Assembly: GCA_038747915.1 (NCBI GenBank)
Contig: JBCDJJ010000044.1
Location: forward strand, 1 to 28,227
Origin: JBCDAP01 sp038747915
GTDB taxonomy: Bacteria; Planctomycetota; Phycisphaerae; Phycisphaerales; UBA1924
Reading direction: 5' to 3'
DNA length: 28,227 bases
In this document: one piece after another, positions 16,148 through 26,200 of the stretch
Layout of the letters: the number at the start of each line of letters is the position of its first letter
How positions within the stretch are numbered: the stretch's first letter is position 1
Translations under genes and position numbers: made by a program
The notes under the pieces: generated by a model
The model's database searches: none
What the model saw: the letters and a program-made list of their open reading frames with translations, nothing else
What the model was told of the DNA's origin: nothing

Positions 16148-17218
16148 ATGCAAACGTTCATTCGTCGGACTGGTTTTACGCTGATCGAACTGCTTGTTGT
16201 GGTTGCGGTCATCGCGCTGTTGATCGGCCTGCTGGTTCCAGCGATCGCGAACGCGCGTATCGCGGCGCAGCGCGCGGTCACGCAGACCAATCTTCGATCA
16301 CACGCGCAGACCACCGCGGCGTACTCGGTAGATCACGCTGACTCGCTGCTCAACCCCTTCGACGAGAGCGCCGACCCATCGGCCGGTGAGGGCAGTCGGT
16401 GGTACGACATCGTGAGCCCGGTGCATGCCACCAACGGGAGTACTGTTGCGTATTGGTCGTTCGACGACGCGGGTGAGTACCGCAGCGAGTTCTACGCGGC
16501 GCATTGGTACAGCCTGATCGCGAACTACATCCACGGCGACAGCTTCTCCGACGACTCGCAGTTCGACCCGGCCGACGCCGGGCCACGCGAACGGTTCGAG
16601 GAGCAGTTAAGAGGAGACGACACGGTTTCGCTGCCTTCCGAATCCCGGCCCGGCTTGGACACGATCTGGGACTCGTCCTACTTCTATTCGCCGACGGCGT
16701 GGTTCAGCCCAGAGCGGTACGCCCTCAACCAGTTCGACCGGCCCGAGGCGGACTACGACGATCCGGCCGTGGCCCTCGTCGCGCGCAACCGGATCGGGGA
16801 TGTTCGGTTCCCTTCACTCAAGGTCATGTTCTTCGAGCGATTCGACTTCGGGCAGCGCAGCCGCTCGATGGGCCGGTACCGCAATCGAATCCAGGGGTTC
16901 GCGAGCGGTGCGTTTGAGAGCGCTCAGCTGCCACCGAACTTCAACAATCCGCAGGCACGGACGATGGTCTCCTCAGCGGACGGCTCTGCCCGTCGCGCAA
17001 CGATGCAGGATTTGTACGACGCGTGGGAAGAGGCGCCGGCTTCCGATCCACCGTCCTTCGGTCCGCTGAGCTTTGATCTCTGGCGTCCGGGTGAGCTGTC
17101 GCTGGCCACGTACAGCATGCACGAGGACGGGCTCGAGACCAGCTTTGATGGGACCGGGCTTTACGCGGCGTGGTTCTGGTCAACTGCGAACGGCGTGCGG
17201 GGGCGCGATCTTCGGTGA
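16148..17218 (+). CDS. Prepilin-like protein (second copy)
   Basis: The 356-residue product has a class III prepilin leader with cleavage expected between G9 and F10 in RTGFTLIELL, E14 at mature +5, and a helix to about residue 30 (VAVIALLIGLLVPAI). The globular part is unlike that of the first prepilin-like protein apart from the N-terminal 60 residues; it is rich in Tyr, Trp and Asp (YFYSPTAWFSPERY, VMFFERFDFG) and keeps an SSADGSARRA segment where the DG motif of this class normally lies. The ATG at 16148, with GGAGG at 16132-16136, is chosen over an in-frame extension to 16061 because the leader follows it directly. No secretion ATPase, prepilin peptidase or other pilus gene is nearby, so it seems a stand-alone pilin-like surface protein. 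Confidence 0.88.
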   Translation: MQTFIRRTGFTLIELLVVVAVIALLIGLLVPAIANARIAAQRAVTQTNLRSHAQTTAAYSVDHADSLLNPFDESADPSAGEGSRWYDIVSPVHATNGSTVAYWSFDDAGEYRSEFYAAHWYSLIANYIHGDSFSDDSQFDPADAGPRERFEEQLRGDDTVSLPSESRPGLDTIWDSSYFYSPTAWFSPERYALNQFDRPEADYDDPAVALVARNRIGDVRFPSLKVMFFERFDFGQRSRSMGRYRNRIQGFASGAFESAQLPPNFNNPQARTMVSSADGSARRATMQDLYDAWEEAPASDPPSFGPLSFDLWRPGELSLATYSMHEDGLETSFDGTGLYAAWFWSTANGVRGRDLR

Positions 17219-17254
17219 CGACGGTTTGTGTGGGGCTCTCCTTCTGTCTGCACG

Positions 17255-18193
17255 CTACCGCTGGGCGTCTCCTGGATGCAGCTGCTGTGCTGAGCCTGTG
17301 AGGTCCACCCACACCGGGAAGTGATCGGAGGGGTAGCGGCCGTCGATCTTTCGTCGATCGATGCCGGCGTCGAGGATTGTTGCTGCACCGGCGATCAACA
17401 CGTGGTCGATCATCCGCGAGCCTCCGTCCGATGTTGTGTCGAACGCGGTGTAGGTGCCGGCCATCTGTTGAGGATGCACGGCTCGGAACGCATTGATGAG
17501 GGGGGCGGGACTTTGTGTCGAGTCGATCAGACTGAGATAGGCGGTGTTTGATTCGTCGGCGTTCAGATCGCCGGCGACGACAATCGTGTCGTCCGCACCG
17601 GCGTGCGCCGAGATGTGGTGCAGGATCAGCTCGCTCGACCGTTCGCGCGCCACTTGCCCTTGGTGGTCGTAATGCGTGTTGTAGACCAGCAGCGGGGCGG
17701 CGGTGGTGAGGTCGACGAATCGGGCCCAGCTTGCGATGCGTGGGAGCGAGCTGTCCCAGCTGATCGAGCCTGGTGTGTCGGGCGTCTCGCTCATCCAGAA
17801 CACGCCGGCATCTGTGACGAGGAATCGCTCGCGATCGTAGAGCGTGATGCAGCCTTCGCCCGCGAGTCTGCCGTCATCGCGGTGGGTTCCGATCGCGGCG
17901 TAGCGGGGGAATGCTGCGAGCAACTCGGCCACTTGAAACGATTCGGCCTCTTGGATCGCAAGGATGTCCGGGGCGAGATCCTTGATCGTCGCGACCACCC
18001 GAGCGCGTCGCACTGGCCAGGCATCCAGGCCGTCGTTGGCGGACCCAAAGCGGATGTTGTAGGTCATGACACGTAGCTCACCGGAGGGCGGGCGAGCCTC
18101 GCCGGCGGCTGCTTGATCGGTGGGGGCAACCATAGTGAGCACGAGTAGCAGAAGTGTGGCCAGGAGGACGAGCGTGGCGGTGGCGTGACGCAT
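17255..18193 (-). CDS. Exported endonuclease/exonuclease/phosphatase (EEP) family hydrolase
   Basis: The 312-residue product has a signal peptide or N-terminal anchor (about 5-30) and a full EEP domain, which hydrolyses phosphodiesters or phosphomonoesters with a divalent metal. Visible motifs in order: MTYNIRFG (N46), LAIQEAE (E82, metal), NTHYDHQ (H174), VAGDLNAD (D209, N211), MIDHVLI (D263, H264) and the catalytic YPSDHFPV (D290, H291). FWMSETPDTPGS (133-143) is the usual variant of exported bacterial EEP proteins. The ATG at 18193 is used, with GGAG upstream; the frame is open to 18265 but that part is polar and would displace the signal. Substrate could be nucleic acid, a sugar phosphate or a phospholipid headgroup. 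It converges with the prepilin-like gene 36 bp away. Confidence 0.88.
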   Translation of the reverse strand: MRHATATLVLLATLLLLVLTMVAPTDQAAAGEARPPSGELRVMTYNIRFGSANDGLDAWPVRRARVVATIKDLAPDILAIQEAESFQVAELLAAFPRYAAIGTHRDDGRLAGEGCITLYDRERFLVTDAGVFWMSETPDTPGSISWDSSLPRIASWARFVDLTTAAPLLVYNTHYDHQGQVARERSSELILHHISAHAGADDTIVVAGDLNADESNTAYLSLIDSTQSPAPLINAFRAVHPQQMAGTYTAFDTTSDGGSRMIDHVLIAGAATILDAGIDRRKIDGRYPSDHFPVWVDLTGSAQQLHPGDAQR

Positions 18194-18575
18194 GGGCGCT
18201 CCGTGTGAAGGGGATGAGTTCGGGACATGCAAGTGTTTCGCTCGGGGTGATACCGCGTGAGACACGAGGGCGATTGTCGTTACTCACAGCTTTGTAAGGC
18301 ATGGGATCACGTCGCGCGCGAGACCGCGAGTGCGCTCTCGTGAACGTTCCGCTGAGCTCGAGCCGGATGCAAGTCTCGTCGTTCAGCTAGAGGCATCCGT
18401 GCGCGGGATGCCTTTGCGACACTCTCGGCCTTCGGGTGTTCGAGGCCCGCACACGCTGCGGCCTGTTCACCACATCCGCCGGCGAATGCCGTGTCCTGGC
18501 TTGGTCGCGACCCTCCGCTCCGGTGGATCCGAAGAGAAGGGCTGGGCCGCGGTCTGTGGGAGTTCGGCGTGTCAA
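18194..18575. other. Intergenic stretch without a supported gene
   Basis: About 380 bp between the EEP gene and the tRNA gene. Short open frames on both strands overlap each other and run into the tRNA; none has a recognisable domain, signal peptide or ribosome binding site. No repeat or terminator stands out. Confidence 0.4.
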
Positions 18576-18647
18576 AGCGGGTGACCGGACTCGAACCGGG
18601 GACATTCAGCTTGGGAAGCTGGCGTTCTGCCACTGAACTACACCCGC
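18576..18647 (-). tRNA. tRNA-Gly (anticodon CCC)
   Basis: Cloverleaf on the minus strand: acceptor GCGGGTG/CACCCGC (7 bp), D arm GTTC-AGTGGCA-GAAC, anticodon loop TTCCCAA giving CCC, T loop TTCGAGT, discriminator T, CCA not encoded. It decodes GGG. Two stem pairs are off: the outermost anticodon-stem pair is C-A and the outermost T-stem pair is C-T, where related tRNA-Gly genes have pairs. The rest is standard, so it is probably functional. Confidence 0.93.
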
Positions 18648-18743
18648 AACCGGCCGGCTGGTCGAGACGCCGGACCGGCCAGCCTCTCCCGATTGCAGCC
18701 GGGCACGCGGCTATAGCCCCACTTTGCAGGAAGGACCGCGCAG

Positions 18744-18749
18744 ATTATA
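18744..18749 (-). promoter_or_regulatory. Candidate -10 element of the tRNA-Gly gene
   Basis: A perfect TATAAT on the minus strand, about 96 bp upstream of the tRNA 5' end, in a local AT-rich patch. No good -35 lies 16-18 bp upstream (best ATCATT). Confidence 0.35.
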
Positions 18750-18823
18750 TCCGGGCTGCAATCTCTAATGATATTTCGTCGGCTGCACTTATTTTTGAAT
18801 CTGTACCTATCTGGATGCGAGAC

Positions 18824-19528
18824 CTAGGCTTGGCTCGGCCAACCGCCGGGGAGCCCAGCCGGCCAGAGTTCTGAACTCATCATTTCTGGGCTCATGCCAT
18901 CCTCGTGCGCCCACCCATCCGGAGGAGCTTGATCAAGAATAGTCTCGCGATCTCGCGCAACAACGAGACGGAGAGCTTCGATACATTGATTGGCACACTG
19001 CTTTTGAGTAGAAGTACTGATTATGTTACGAAGCGTATGAACGATAGCCGTATCGATACTCTGCTGTTCGTGATGGAGATCCCCGCGCCAGGGCGGCTGA
19101 TCGCCCGTTGGTTCAAGGGCCGACCTGATGGCTGCTTCGACCGCTTCAAGAGTTCCGTCGTATCCGGTCCTTACCGCGGACACTCCGTAGCGATCATCCG
19201 AGGCCGCATCGGCAGCGGAGAGGAGATACCCGGCGGCGTAGCCGACCTGGCCGGCAGGGCCGTTCTTGATCCACGGCTCGTGTACAAAGCTCAACCTCAA
19301 CCCCGCAAGCCCGAGAGTTTCAGCAGTACGTGGTTGAGTCGATGCATTCTCTGCCAACTGAATTGCATATTGGACAGTATCTAAGTGTTTTTGTGGTATA
19401 GCTGGCCAGCAGATTTTCATCAAAGGTTCGACACGCTTGACTGCTCGGCTCGCAAGAGCGACAAGGCCCCACTGTGGTAGCTCCTCCGCATGCAGAACTA
19501 CTCTTTTGGGCTTTCGTTTACTAAACAC
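18824..19528 (-). CDS. Hypothetical protein
   Basis: The 234-residue product has no signal peptide or membrane segment and is not a family I recognise. Residues 1-75 appear helical (ELPQWGLVALASRAVKRVEPL, then WPAIPQKHLDTVQYAIQLAE), with more helices at about 90-190. It ends in a Trp/Pro/Gly-rich tail (ELWPAGLPGGWP). The start is supported by GGCGGAG four bases before the ATG at 19528. GC content here is lower than in most of the window (about 43-45% in the two 60-base lines 18961-19080), which suggests a foreign or faster-evolving gene. It lies upstream of the tRNA gene on the same strand, 176 bp away. Confidence 0.65.
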   Translation of the reverse strand: MFSKRKPKRVVLHAEELPQWGLVALASRAVKRVEPLMKICWPAIPQKHLDTVQYAIQLAENASTQPRTAETLGLAGLRLSFVHEPWIKNGPAGQVGYAAGYLLSAADAASDDRYGVSAVRTGYDGTLEAVEAAIRSALEPTGDQPPWRGDLHHEQQSIDTAIVHTLRNIISTSTQKQCANQCIEALRLVVARDRETILDQAPPDGWAHEDGMSPEMMSSELWPAGLPGGWPSQA

Positions 19529-19700
19529 ATTTATCTCCGCCAGAACATTTGTTTGCGCGTCGGATGATAGTCGATTTGTTCAAGATCGCTGGCACGCTTG
19601 CCAGCCGGTGGCCTGCTCTCTCAGAAATGTCCGAGATCAACCGTACCATCGGCTCGGTCAAGGCGACGAGAGGGTCGAGGTGGGCCGCAGACCTGGGGGC

Positions 19701-20003
19701 ATGGGGACATTTCAAGACGTCATGGGTCTACTCGACCTCGCGGAAATCCCTCGGAGAAAATCGTCCTTGCGTGGCTCGCTCGGTTTTGGAGTCGTAGGAG
19801 GACTCGCCGGGTGCGACGCAACTCATTCAAGTACAACGGGTTCGGTTCCTTGCGAACTCCCAGACGGTGCAGAATCCGGTGCAGCATTCTCCGGCATCGA
19901 GTGGCTGTGTGATGTGTGGGGCTCGCTGCCGGTGGGCACGCGGCATCGGATTCTTGCGATCGCAGCACTGGTGAGCAGCGCGACTACTGAACTCGATGCG
20001 TGA
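19701..20003 (+). CDS. Doubtful small ORF, possible gene remnant
   Basis: A 100-residue frame whose second half reads like protein (SGIEWLCDVWGSLPVGTRHRILAIAALVSSA). This W..LP...R..ILA pattern recalls short helical C-terminal pieces seen beside recombinases, but there is no recombinase here and the similarity is too short to rely on. The frame is open back to 19437 with no domain, and the ATG at 19701 lacks a good ribosome binding site. It may be a degraded gene or chance. Confidence 0.3.
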   Translation: MGTFQDVMGLLDLAEIPRRKSSLRGSLGFGVVGGLAGCDATHSSTTGSVPCELPDGAESGAAFSGIEWLCDVWGSLPVGTRHRILAIAALVSSATTELDA

Positions 20004-20058
20004 TCGTGCGGGACGGCGCGCCTCGGCAGCAACACATGTGTCTATGGCGGGATGCAGT

Positions 20059-20076
20059 GTCGTGCGATCGCACGAC
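20059..20076. repeat. Perfect 18-bp palindrome upstream of the RHS gene
   Basis: GTCGTGCGATCGCACGAC is a perfect inverted repeat with no loop, containing GCGATCGC. It lies 56 bp after the small ORF and about 175 bp before the RHS start. There is no T tract, so an operator or a methylation/binding site fits better than a terminator. Confidence 0.5.
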
Positions 20077-20249
20077 GTGTGCGCACAGGCCCTGTCTCTG
20101 CGGAAACATCCCTGATTTAAGTACGTGATCTTTGGGATTTCACCTCGGGTGAGTAGAGGCTACGGGTAGAGTCGGTGAAGTGGGTTGTGTGCGTCGCCCG
20201 TTTTGCGAGCACCGCCGGCTGAGAGCTGGCTGAGAGAAAGTTCAACTTC

Positions 20250-23200
20250 ATGGCACAATCAATGAAATGTGGGCCGTGCGCATCGTCTTATGTGCATTTT
20301 GCGAACGAATTCACCTACTTATGTGGTTCGCGGTCACTCGTGGCAGCCGTCGTGGCCTTGGCGCTCGGCGCGAGTGTGTACGCCCAGTCGGTGCCGGTCG
20401 CCAACGACGACAACGTGACGATCTGCGTCGATCAGTCCACGGTGCTCGACGTGCTGGACAACGACGAGGACGCGGATCTTGATCCCCTGTACATCGTGCC
20501 CAAGATTCAGCCGCAGTTCGGGACGGTCACGGTGTCGATCGACGGCACGACGATCACGTACAACCCGAACCTGTTCTTCATCGGCGTGGACTCGTTCACG
20601 TACTGCGCCGACGACCAGGTCGACGGGCTCAGCGCCGAGGCGACGGTGATGATCGATGTCACCGGTGGGCAGATCTGCGACATCGACGGCACGCCGGGCG
20701 ACGACACGATCCTGGACGACCCGATGCGGCCGGACACGATCTGCGGCAACGACGGCGACGACATCATCTGGGTGCGCGGGACGGGCGGCGCGATGCCGGA
20801 CAAGGTGTCGGGCGGCCCCGGCTACGACACGCTGATCATCGACGGGTACGGGCCGAACGATGATGTGGAGCTCGCCCCGCCGTGTGATACCGATCTGCCG
20901 GACCTGTACCCCGAGCTCATCGTCATTCCAGAGGGAGAGTTCGAAGACAATGAGCCGGACTACCAAGTCATGGCTGGCGCCGGAGCGATCGTCATCACGG
21001 CCGATGCAAGCAATCCGATGCAGGCGAAAGGTCCAAAGCCGTCGAACGGGCTACCGAAGGATACTGACACCTTCAAGGAAGAAGATGACGACGAATATAC
21101 AGATTCTGGAAGAGATTATGACGGCGTAGCATGTGTGTATGCCTATGACGACTGTGGAGTTGCAATCCCTAATCCAAATCCAGATTGTCCGAGGTATAGA
21201 GATGAGCAGCTGAGCGATCCGATCGATCTCTCGACGGGCAATTTTCGCTTGGCGCAGACTGACCTGATGATTCCTGGCATCGGTCAGGATTTCCAGTTCG
21301 TTCGCACATACCGATCTCGCATGGGCATCTGGTCGCGGTACTTCCGCCGCTCGGTCGCGGGCGATCAGCCGATCGACGTAATGACCCAGCCGCTCGGCAT
21401 GAACTGGGACCACAACTGGAACATGCGGGTGTTCAAGCCGGTCGACCCGACCGCCTCGCAGGTCAGCGGGTTCAGCTACATCAAGCTCTTCGCGGGCAAC
21501 GGCCGCGGCGACAACTTCGTGAAGCACCCCACCGAGGGCTACTACACCTCGCCCGAGTACCACGCGATCATCGACTACGACGCGGCGACCGGCGTCGCGA
21601 AGTACATCACCGCCGAGTACACCGAGTACGAGTTCCACTCGACCACGGGGGCGATCAACCCCGGCATGCTCAAGAGCGTGACGGATCGCAACGGCAACAC
21701 GATGGTCGTGAACTACGTGTCGCCGAGCGACGACCGCATCAGCACGATCGAGACGACTCGGCATGTCGACCTCGACGATGACGGCGTTGAAGACCCCGGC
21801 GATTTCTTCCGCGAGATCACGTTCACGTACCACGATGATGCGGCATCGCCGCTGTCGGCGGGCGGGACGGATACCACGAACGCGCACCTGCTGTGGAAGA
21901 TCTCGGACTGGGCGGGGCGCGAGGTCGAGTACCGCTACGAGGTGAACATCGCCCCGAGCGGGACCTCCGGCGAGGAGTTCTGGGAAGGTGTGAGCTACGT
22001 GAAGGACCGCCTGACCGAGGTGCGTCTTCCCGAGATCGAGTCGAGCGCCTCGTTCCCGCTCGACACGGTGCACGAGCGGTTCAACACCACCGCGGCCTCA
22101 CGGCGGACCTGGACGTTCGGCTACGAGGCCGACGAGTCCGCGACGGCGCTCGAGGACGGTGTGAGCAAGGAGTACTGGGCGTGGTGGTCCGGGCAGCTCA
22201 CGAGCGTGACCGATCCCAACGGCGATGTGGTGACGCAGAACTTCTACAGCGCGCCGTCGTGGGAGTTCTCGCACAACGACTACCGCGTCGAGAAGCAGGT
22301 ACACGGCACGGTCGGCACGACCGACACCGCGTACCACTACCAGGTGACCAGGCCGGACGGGACGACCCTGGTCGGCACGGCTTCGGATGTGGCCTCGATC
22401 TACGACGGCGATTACATCGTGTGGGTGAACGACCGGCGCGGGTACGTGGTCAAGATGGCCTACGCGGGGTGGGGGTCGGCAGCGGATCCGCGGCGGCTGC
22501 TGAGCCGGACCGATTACGATGTGAACGTCGACCCCGATGTGACCGCGCTCTGGTGGCAGCTGACCGGCACGCCGCAGGAGTACGTCACGGCGGTGCAGTA
22601 CAACGACGATTGGCATGTGACCGAGCTGGACGAGCCGGGGAACGAGACCGTGAGCGTCGAGTACTACCGCGACTCTGTGCCCGGCGCTACCGATCCGCGC
22701 CAGTTCGGCAACATCACGAAGGTGACGCGCGAGAACGAGAACGATGCGCTCGACACGATCGAGACGACCTACGAGTACGACTTCGCCTTCGGGAGTGGCG
22801 GCTGCTGCGGCTCGAACTACTTCACGGCCGCGGTCGACGATCGAGGATCGCGGACCGAGTACGTCTACGACGACGGGACGTACGGCAGCGCGGGGGACGA
22901 TGGTCTCGGCAGCGCGGTGCCCGGTGTGGCCACGGGAGACCTGCTCCGGATCAAGCGCGACAAGCCGAGCGGTGGGAGCGACTTCCTCTCGATTGAAACT
23001 TTTGAATACAACGCGAGAGGGCTTCGGACGAAGCACACCCATCCTGAGCACGCGACCACCGACTCGACCACGCACAGTCGCGTGGATGAGTTCACATGGG
23101 ATCTGACCGCTGGCGACAACTCGTACGGCTTCATGACGAGGCGGACGATCGACACGTCGATCGGTGGGGCCAACCTTCACACCGACTACGAGTACGACGT

Positions 23201-26200
23201 GGTGGGCAACGTGACGAAGATCACCGAGCCGGACGGCCAGTACACCACCCGCGCGTACAACCAGGCGAACCAGGTGGTCATCGAGCGGGCGTTCAACGCG
23301 AGCGATCACAAGCTTGCGGAGACACAGTTCTTCTACGATGCCAATGGCAACATGGTCCGCATGGATGTGTGGGATGTGGTGGTCGACGAGGGCACCGGCA
23401 ACGCCTCGGATGCCGATGGGAACACCTGGATCACCACCCTCTACCAGTACGACGAGCTGGACTACCGCATCCGTTCCGCGCGTGAGATCGGTGGTGTTCT
23501 CTCGGTCGTCGGGGCTGGTGTTCCCGAGCTCTCGGGCACGGGCGGCCGGGGGTTCGACCTCAGCACCCTGGATGACGACAAATATGACGCCGACGGCGAT
23601 GCTGCGAACGGCAACGAGGCGTTCTCGTGGGCGGTGACCGAGTATGTCTACGACGCCAACAAGAACCGCACGGTCGTGAGGCACCCCGAGGCGGTGAACG
23701 GGGTTCAGGCCAACAATGTCGACATCACGATCTACGACGAGCGGAACCTGATCGTGCGGCGGTTCGCTGGGCTGTTCGACGGCTTTGTCAACCTCGGGGA
23801 TGGTTCGCTCACCGCTGCGCCTGCGACCGTTCGGCTCTGGAATGCCGGTCCGTGGATCGAGACCAGCTACACGCGCGACGCCAAGGGGCGTGTCTCCTCG
23901 ACATCGGCGGTCGATGCGGTCGACTCGCTCACCCGGGATTCGACGGTGGTTTATGACGCCTTCGACCGGGTGGTCAAGGCGACCGACCCGATGGGCAACG
24001 AGACCTTCTATCAGTACGACGGGAATCACAACGTCGAGCGTGTCGCGAGGTGCGGCGCTGTCGATGCCGACGATGCGGGCTCGGGGAGCGATACCGTGCG
24101 GGTGCTGTCGTACATCAAAGTGGCGTACGACGCGAGGGACCGCGAGATCTCGCGGAGTGTCGCGATCTTCGATTCTGGTTCCTCGGCGCCCGCGTGCTCG
24201 TTCGCGGGTGATGGCACCATCGCGGACATCACGCCCACCTCGTGGCAGGTGACGGCGACGGCGTACAACGATGACGACTCGGTCCGGTTCGTTGCGGTGC
24301 CGTCGGGTGCGAGCCCGGGGATGCCGAACCCCGCGGTGAGTGCCGCGAGCCAGCCGTCCGGTGTGAGTGCGACGAGCTACTTCTACGACACCGCTGCCCG
24401 GATCAAGGAGATTGCCGATGAGCTCGAGAACCGCGTCGAGTATTACTACAACACTGGGTCGAACGTTGGCCTGATCATCCGCACGGATGACGGCGATCTC
24501 AACCCGAGCGATGGAGATGAGGAGATTTTCGCGACCGGGTACCTCTACGACGGTCTGGATCGCCGGATCGAGGTGGTCGACGGCGTGTACGACGCGCTGG
24601 CCACCTACGCGATCGGGACGCCGACGCTGAGCGGGGCCGATGCGCTGGAGGAGCCGTCTAACTCGACGGTGCACACCTACGACTCCCGCAGCAACCGGAT
24701 CGGCACGACCGATCCGCGGGGCAGCGTCACCAACTTCGCCTACGACGGCCTTGGCCGTCTTGTTGAGACCGAGGTCGTGGGCTCGCTGAGCGATAGCGGG
24801 TCGCTCGGTGGCACGAACCTCGTGACTCAGGTGGTCTACGACACCTCGTCGCGCGTGACGCGCCGGATCGATGACTCCGACAACGCCACGAGGTATTTCT
24901 ACGACAGCCTCGGCCGCGAGACCGCGATGGTGATGGCCGACAGTTCGTCGCACACGACTCGGTACGACCTCTTCGGAGACCCTGTCGAGCTGACCGACGC
25001 CCGGGGTCTGAAACAGGATCTGACCTTCGATGACAACGGCCGGCTCACCCGCCGCGAGATCACCTTCCCGACTTCCCAAGAAGACCTTGCGTTCATCGAT
25101 CAGACAGGGCCCAGGCTCGAGGTGTTCACCTACGACGGCGCCGGCCGCGTGCTCAGCGCGAACAACTACACGGACCTCGCAGCGACGAGCCCGATCGTCG
25201 AGATCACCCGGGCCTACGAGTCTCGCTCGTTGATGACCACCGAGACGTTCACGGTCCTCGGTGCCACGTCCGAGTCCCGGACTGTGACGCACACGTACAA
25301 CGATGCGGGGGTGGATGCGAGCTGCACGTACCCGAGCACGAGGGTGCTCGACACAGCCCACGACGAGCTGAACCGCCTCTCTGAGATCAAGGACGGCGGG
25401 CCGACCGGCGACTCGATCGTGGCCTACACGTACATCGGCCCCGGCCGGGCCACGACCCGGACGGTGAACGGTGGCTCGAACGAACTCGCGACGACGTACC
25501 AGTACAGCGGGTACCTCGGCTACAACGCGGTCGGGAACGACAACTACGGTGTCGGCATGGTCCGCGCCATCACGCACACCGGCGCCGCGGCGTTCGAGGT
25601 CCGGTGGGACGAGGCGGGCAACAAGGTCGCGCACAACCAGCTCAACGAGGGCGCGGTCCGGCACAAGTCGCGCCGCGACCGCACGTTCGACTACGACACG
25701 GCCGACCGGCTGATCGAGAGCGTGTACTCGTACCCCGACACGCTGGCGAGTGATGTGGTGGGGTCGGTGTTTATCGACGGCGGCTCGATGGTGTACGCGC
25801 TGGACGGCGTGCACAACCGGAGCACGGTGACGGCGCAGGACCCGGACGGGGCGGGCGGGCTCGGCTCGGCGCCGCCGGCGGTTGGGTTCCGGGCGTTGAG
25901 CGACTCGAACGGCCAGCAGTACGGGGACGACTTCGACGGGTCGTACACGCTGAACAAGACGACCGAGCCCGCGTACGACGGCACATCGGTCAATCAGTAC
26001 GCCGAGTCGCCGCGTCACGGCCAGCTGCGGTACGACGCGAACGGCAACCTGGTCATCCGCGGCGATGCGCCGAGCCCGGCGGACCTCGACGGTGACGGCG
26101 ACAGCGACGCGGACGACTTCATCGACATGCTCGTGGCGTTCGGCCGCTCGTGCTCGTCTGTGCACTCGCCGCCGCCGGCCGAGCCGGATGGTCAGTGCGA

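Noticed and set aside
18307..18636. Short open frames on both strands overlapping the tRNA gene
   Set aside because: They run through the tRNA sequence and conflict with each other; no domain or ribosome binding site.
22098..26165. 1355-codon open frame on the minus strand
   Set aside because: It is antisense to the RHS gene; high GC and biased third positions keep the opposite strand open. The product is Arg/Val-rich with no domain, while the plus strand has clear RHS motifs.
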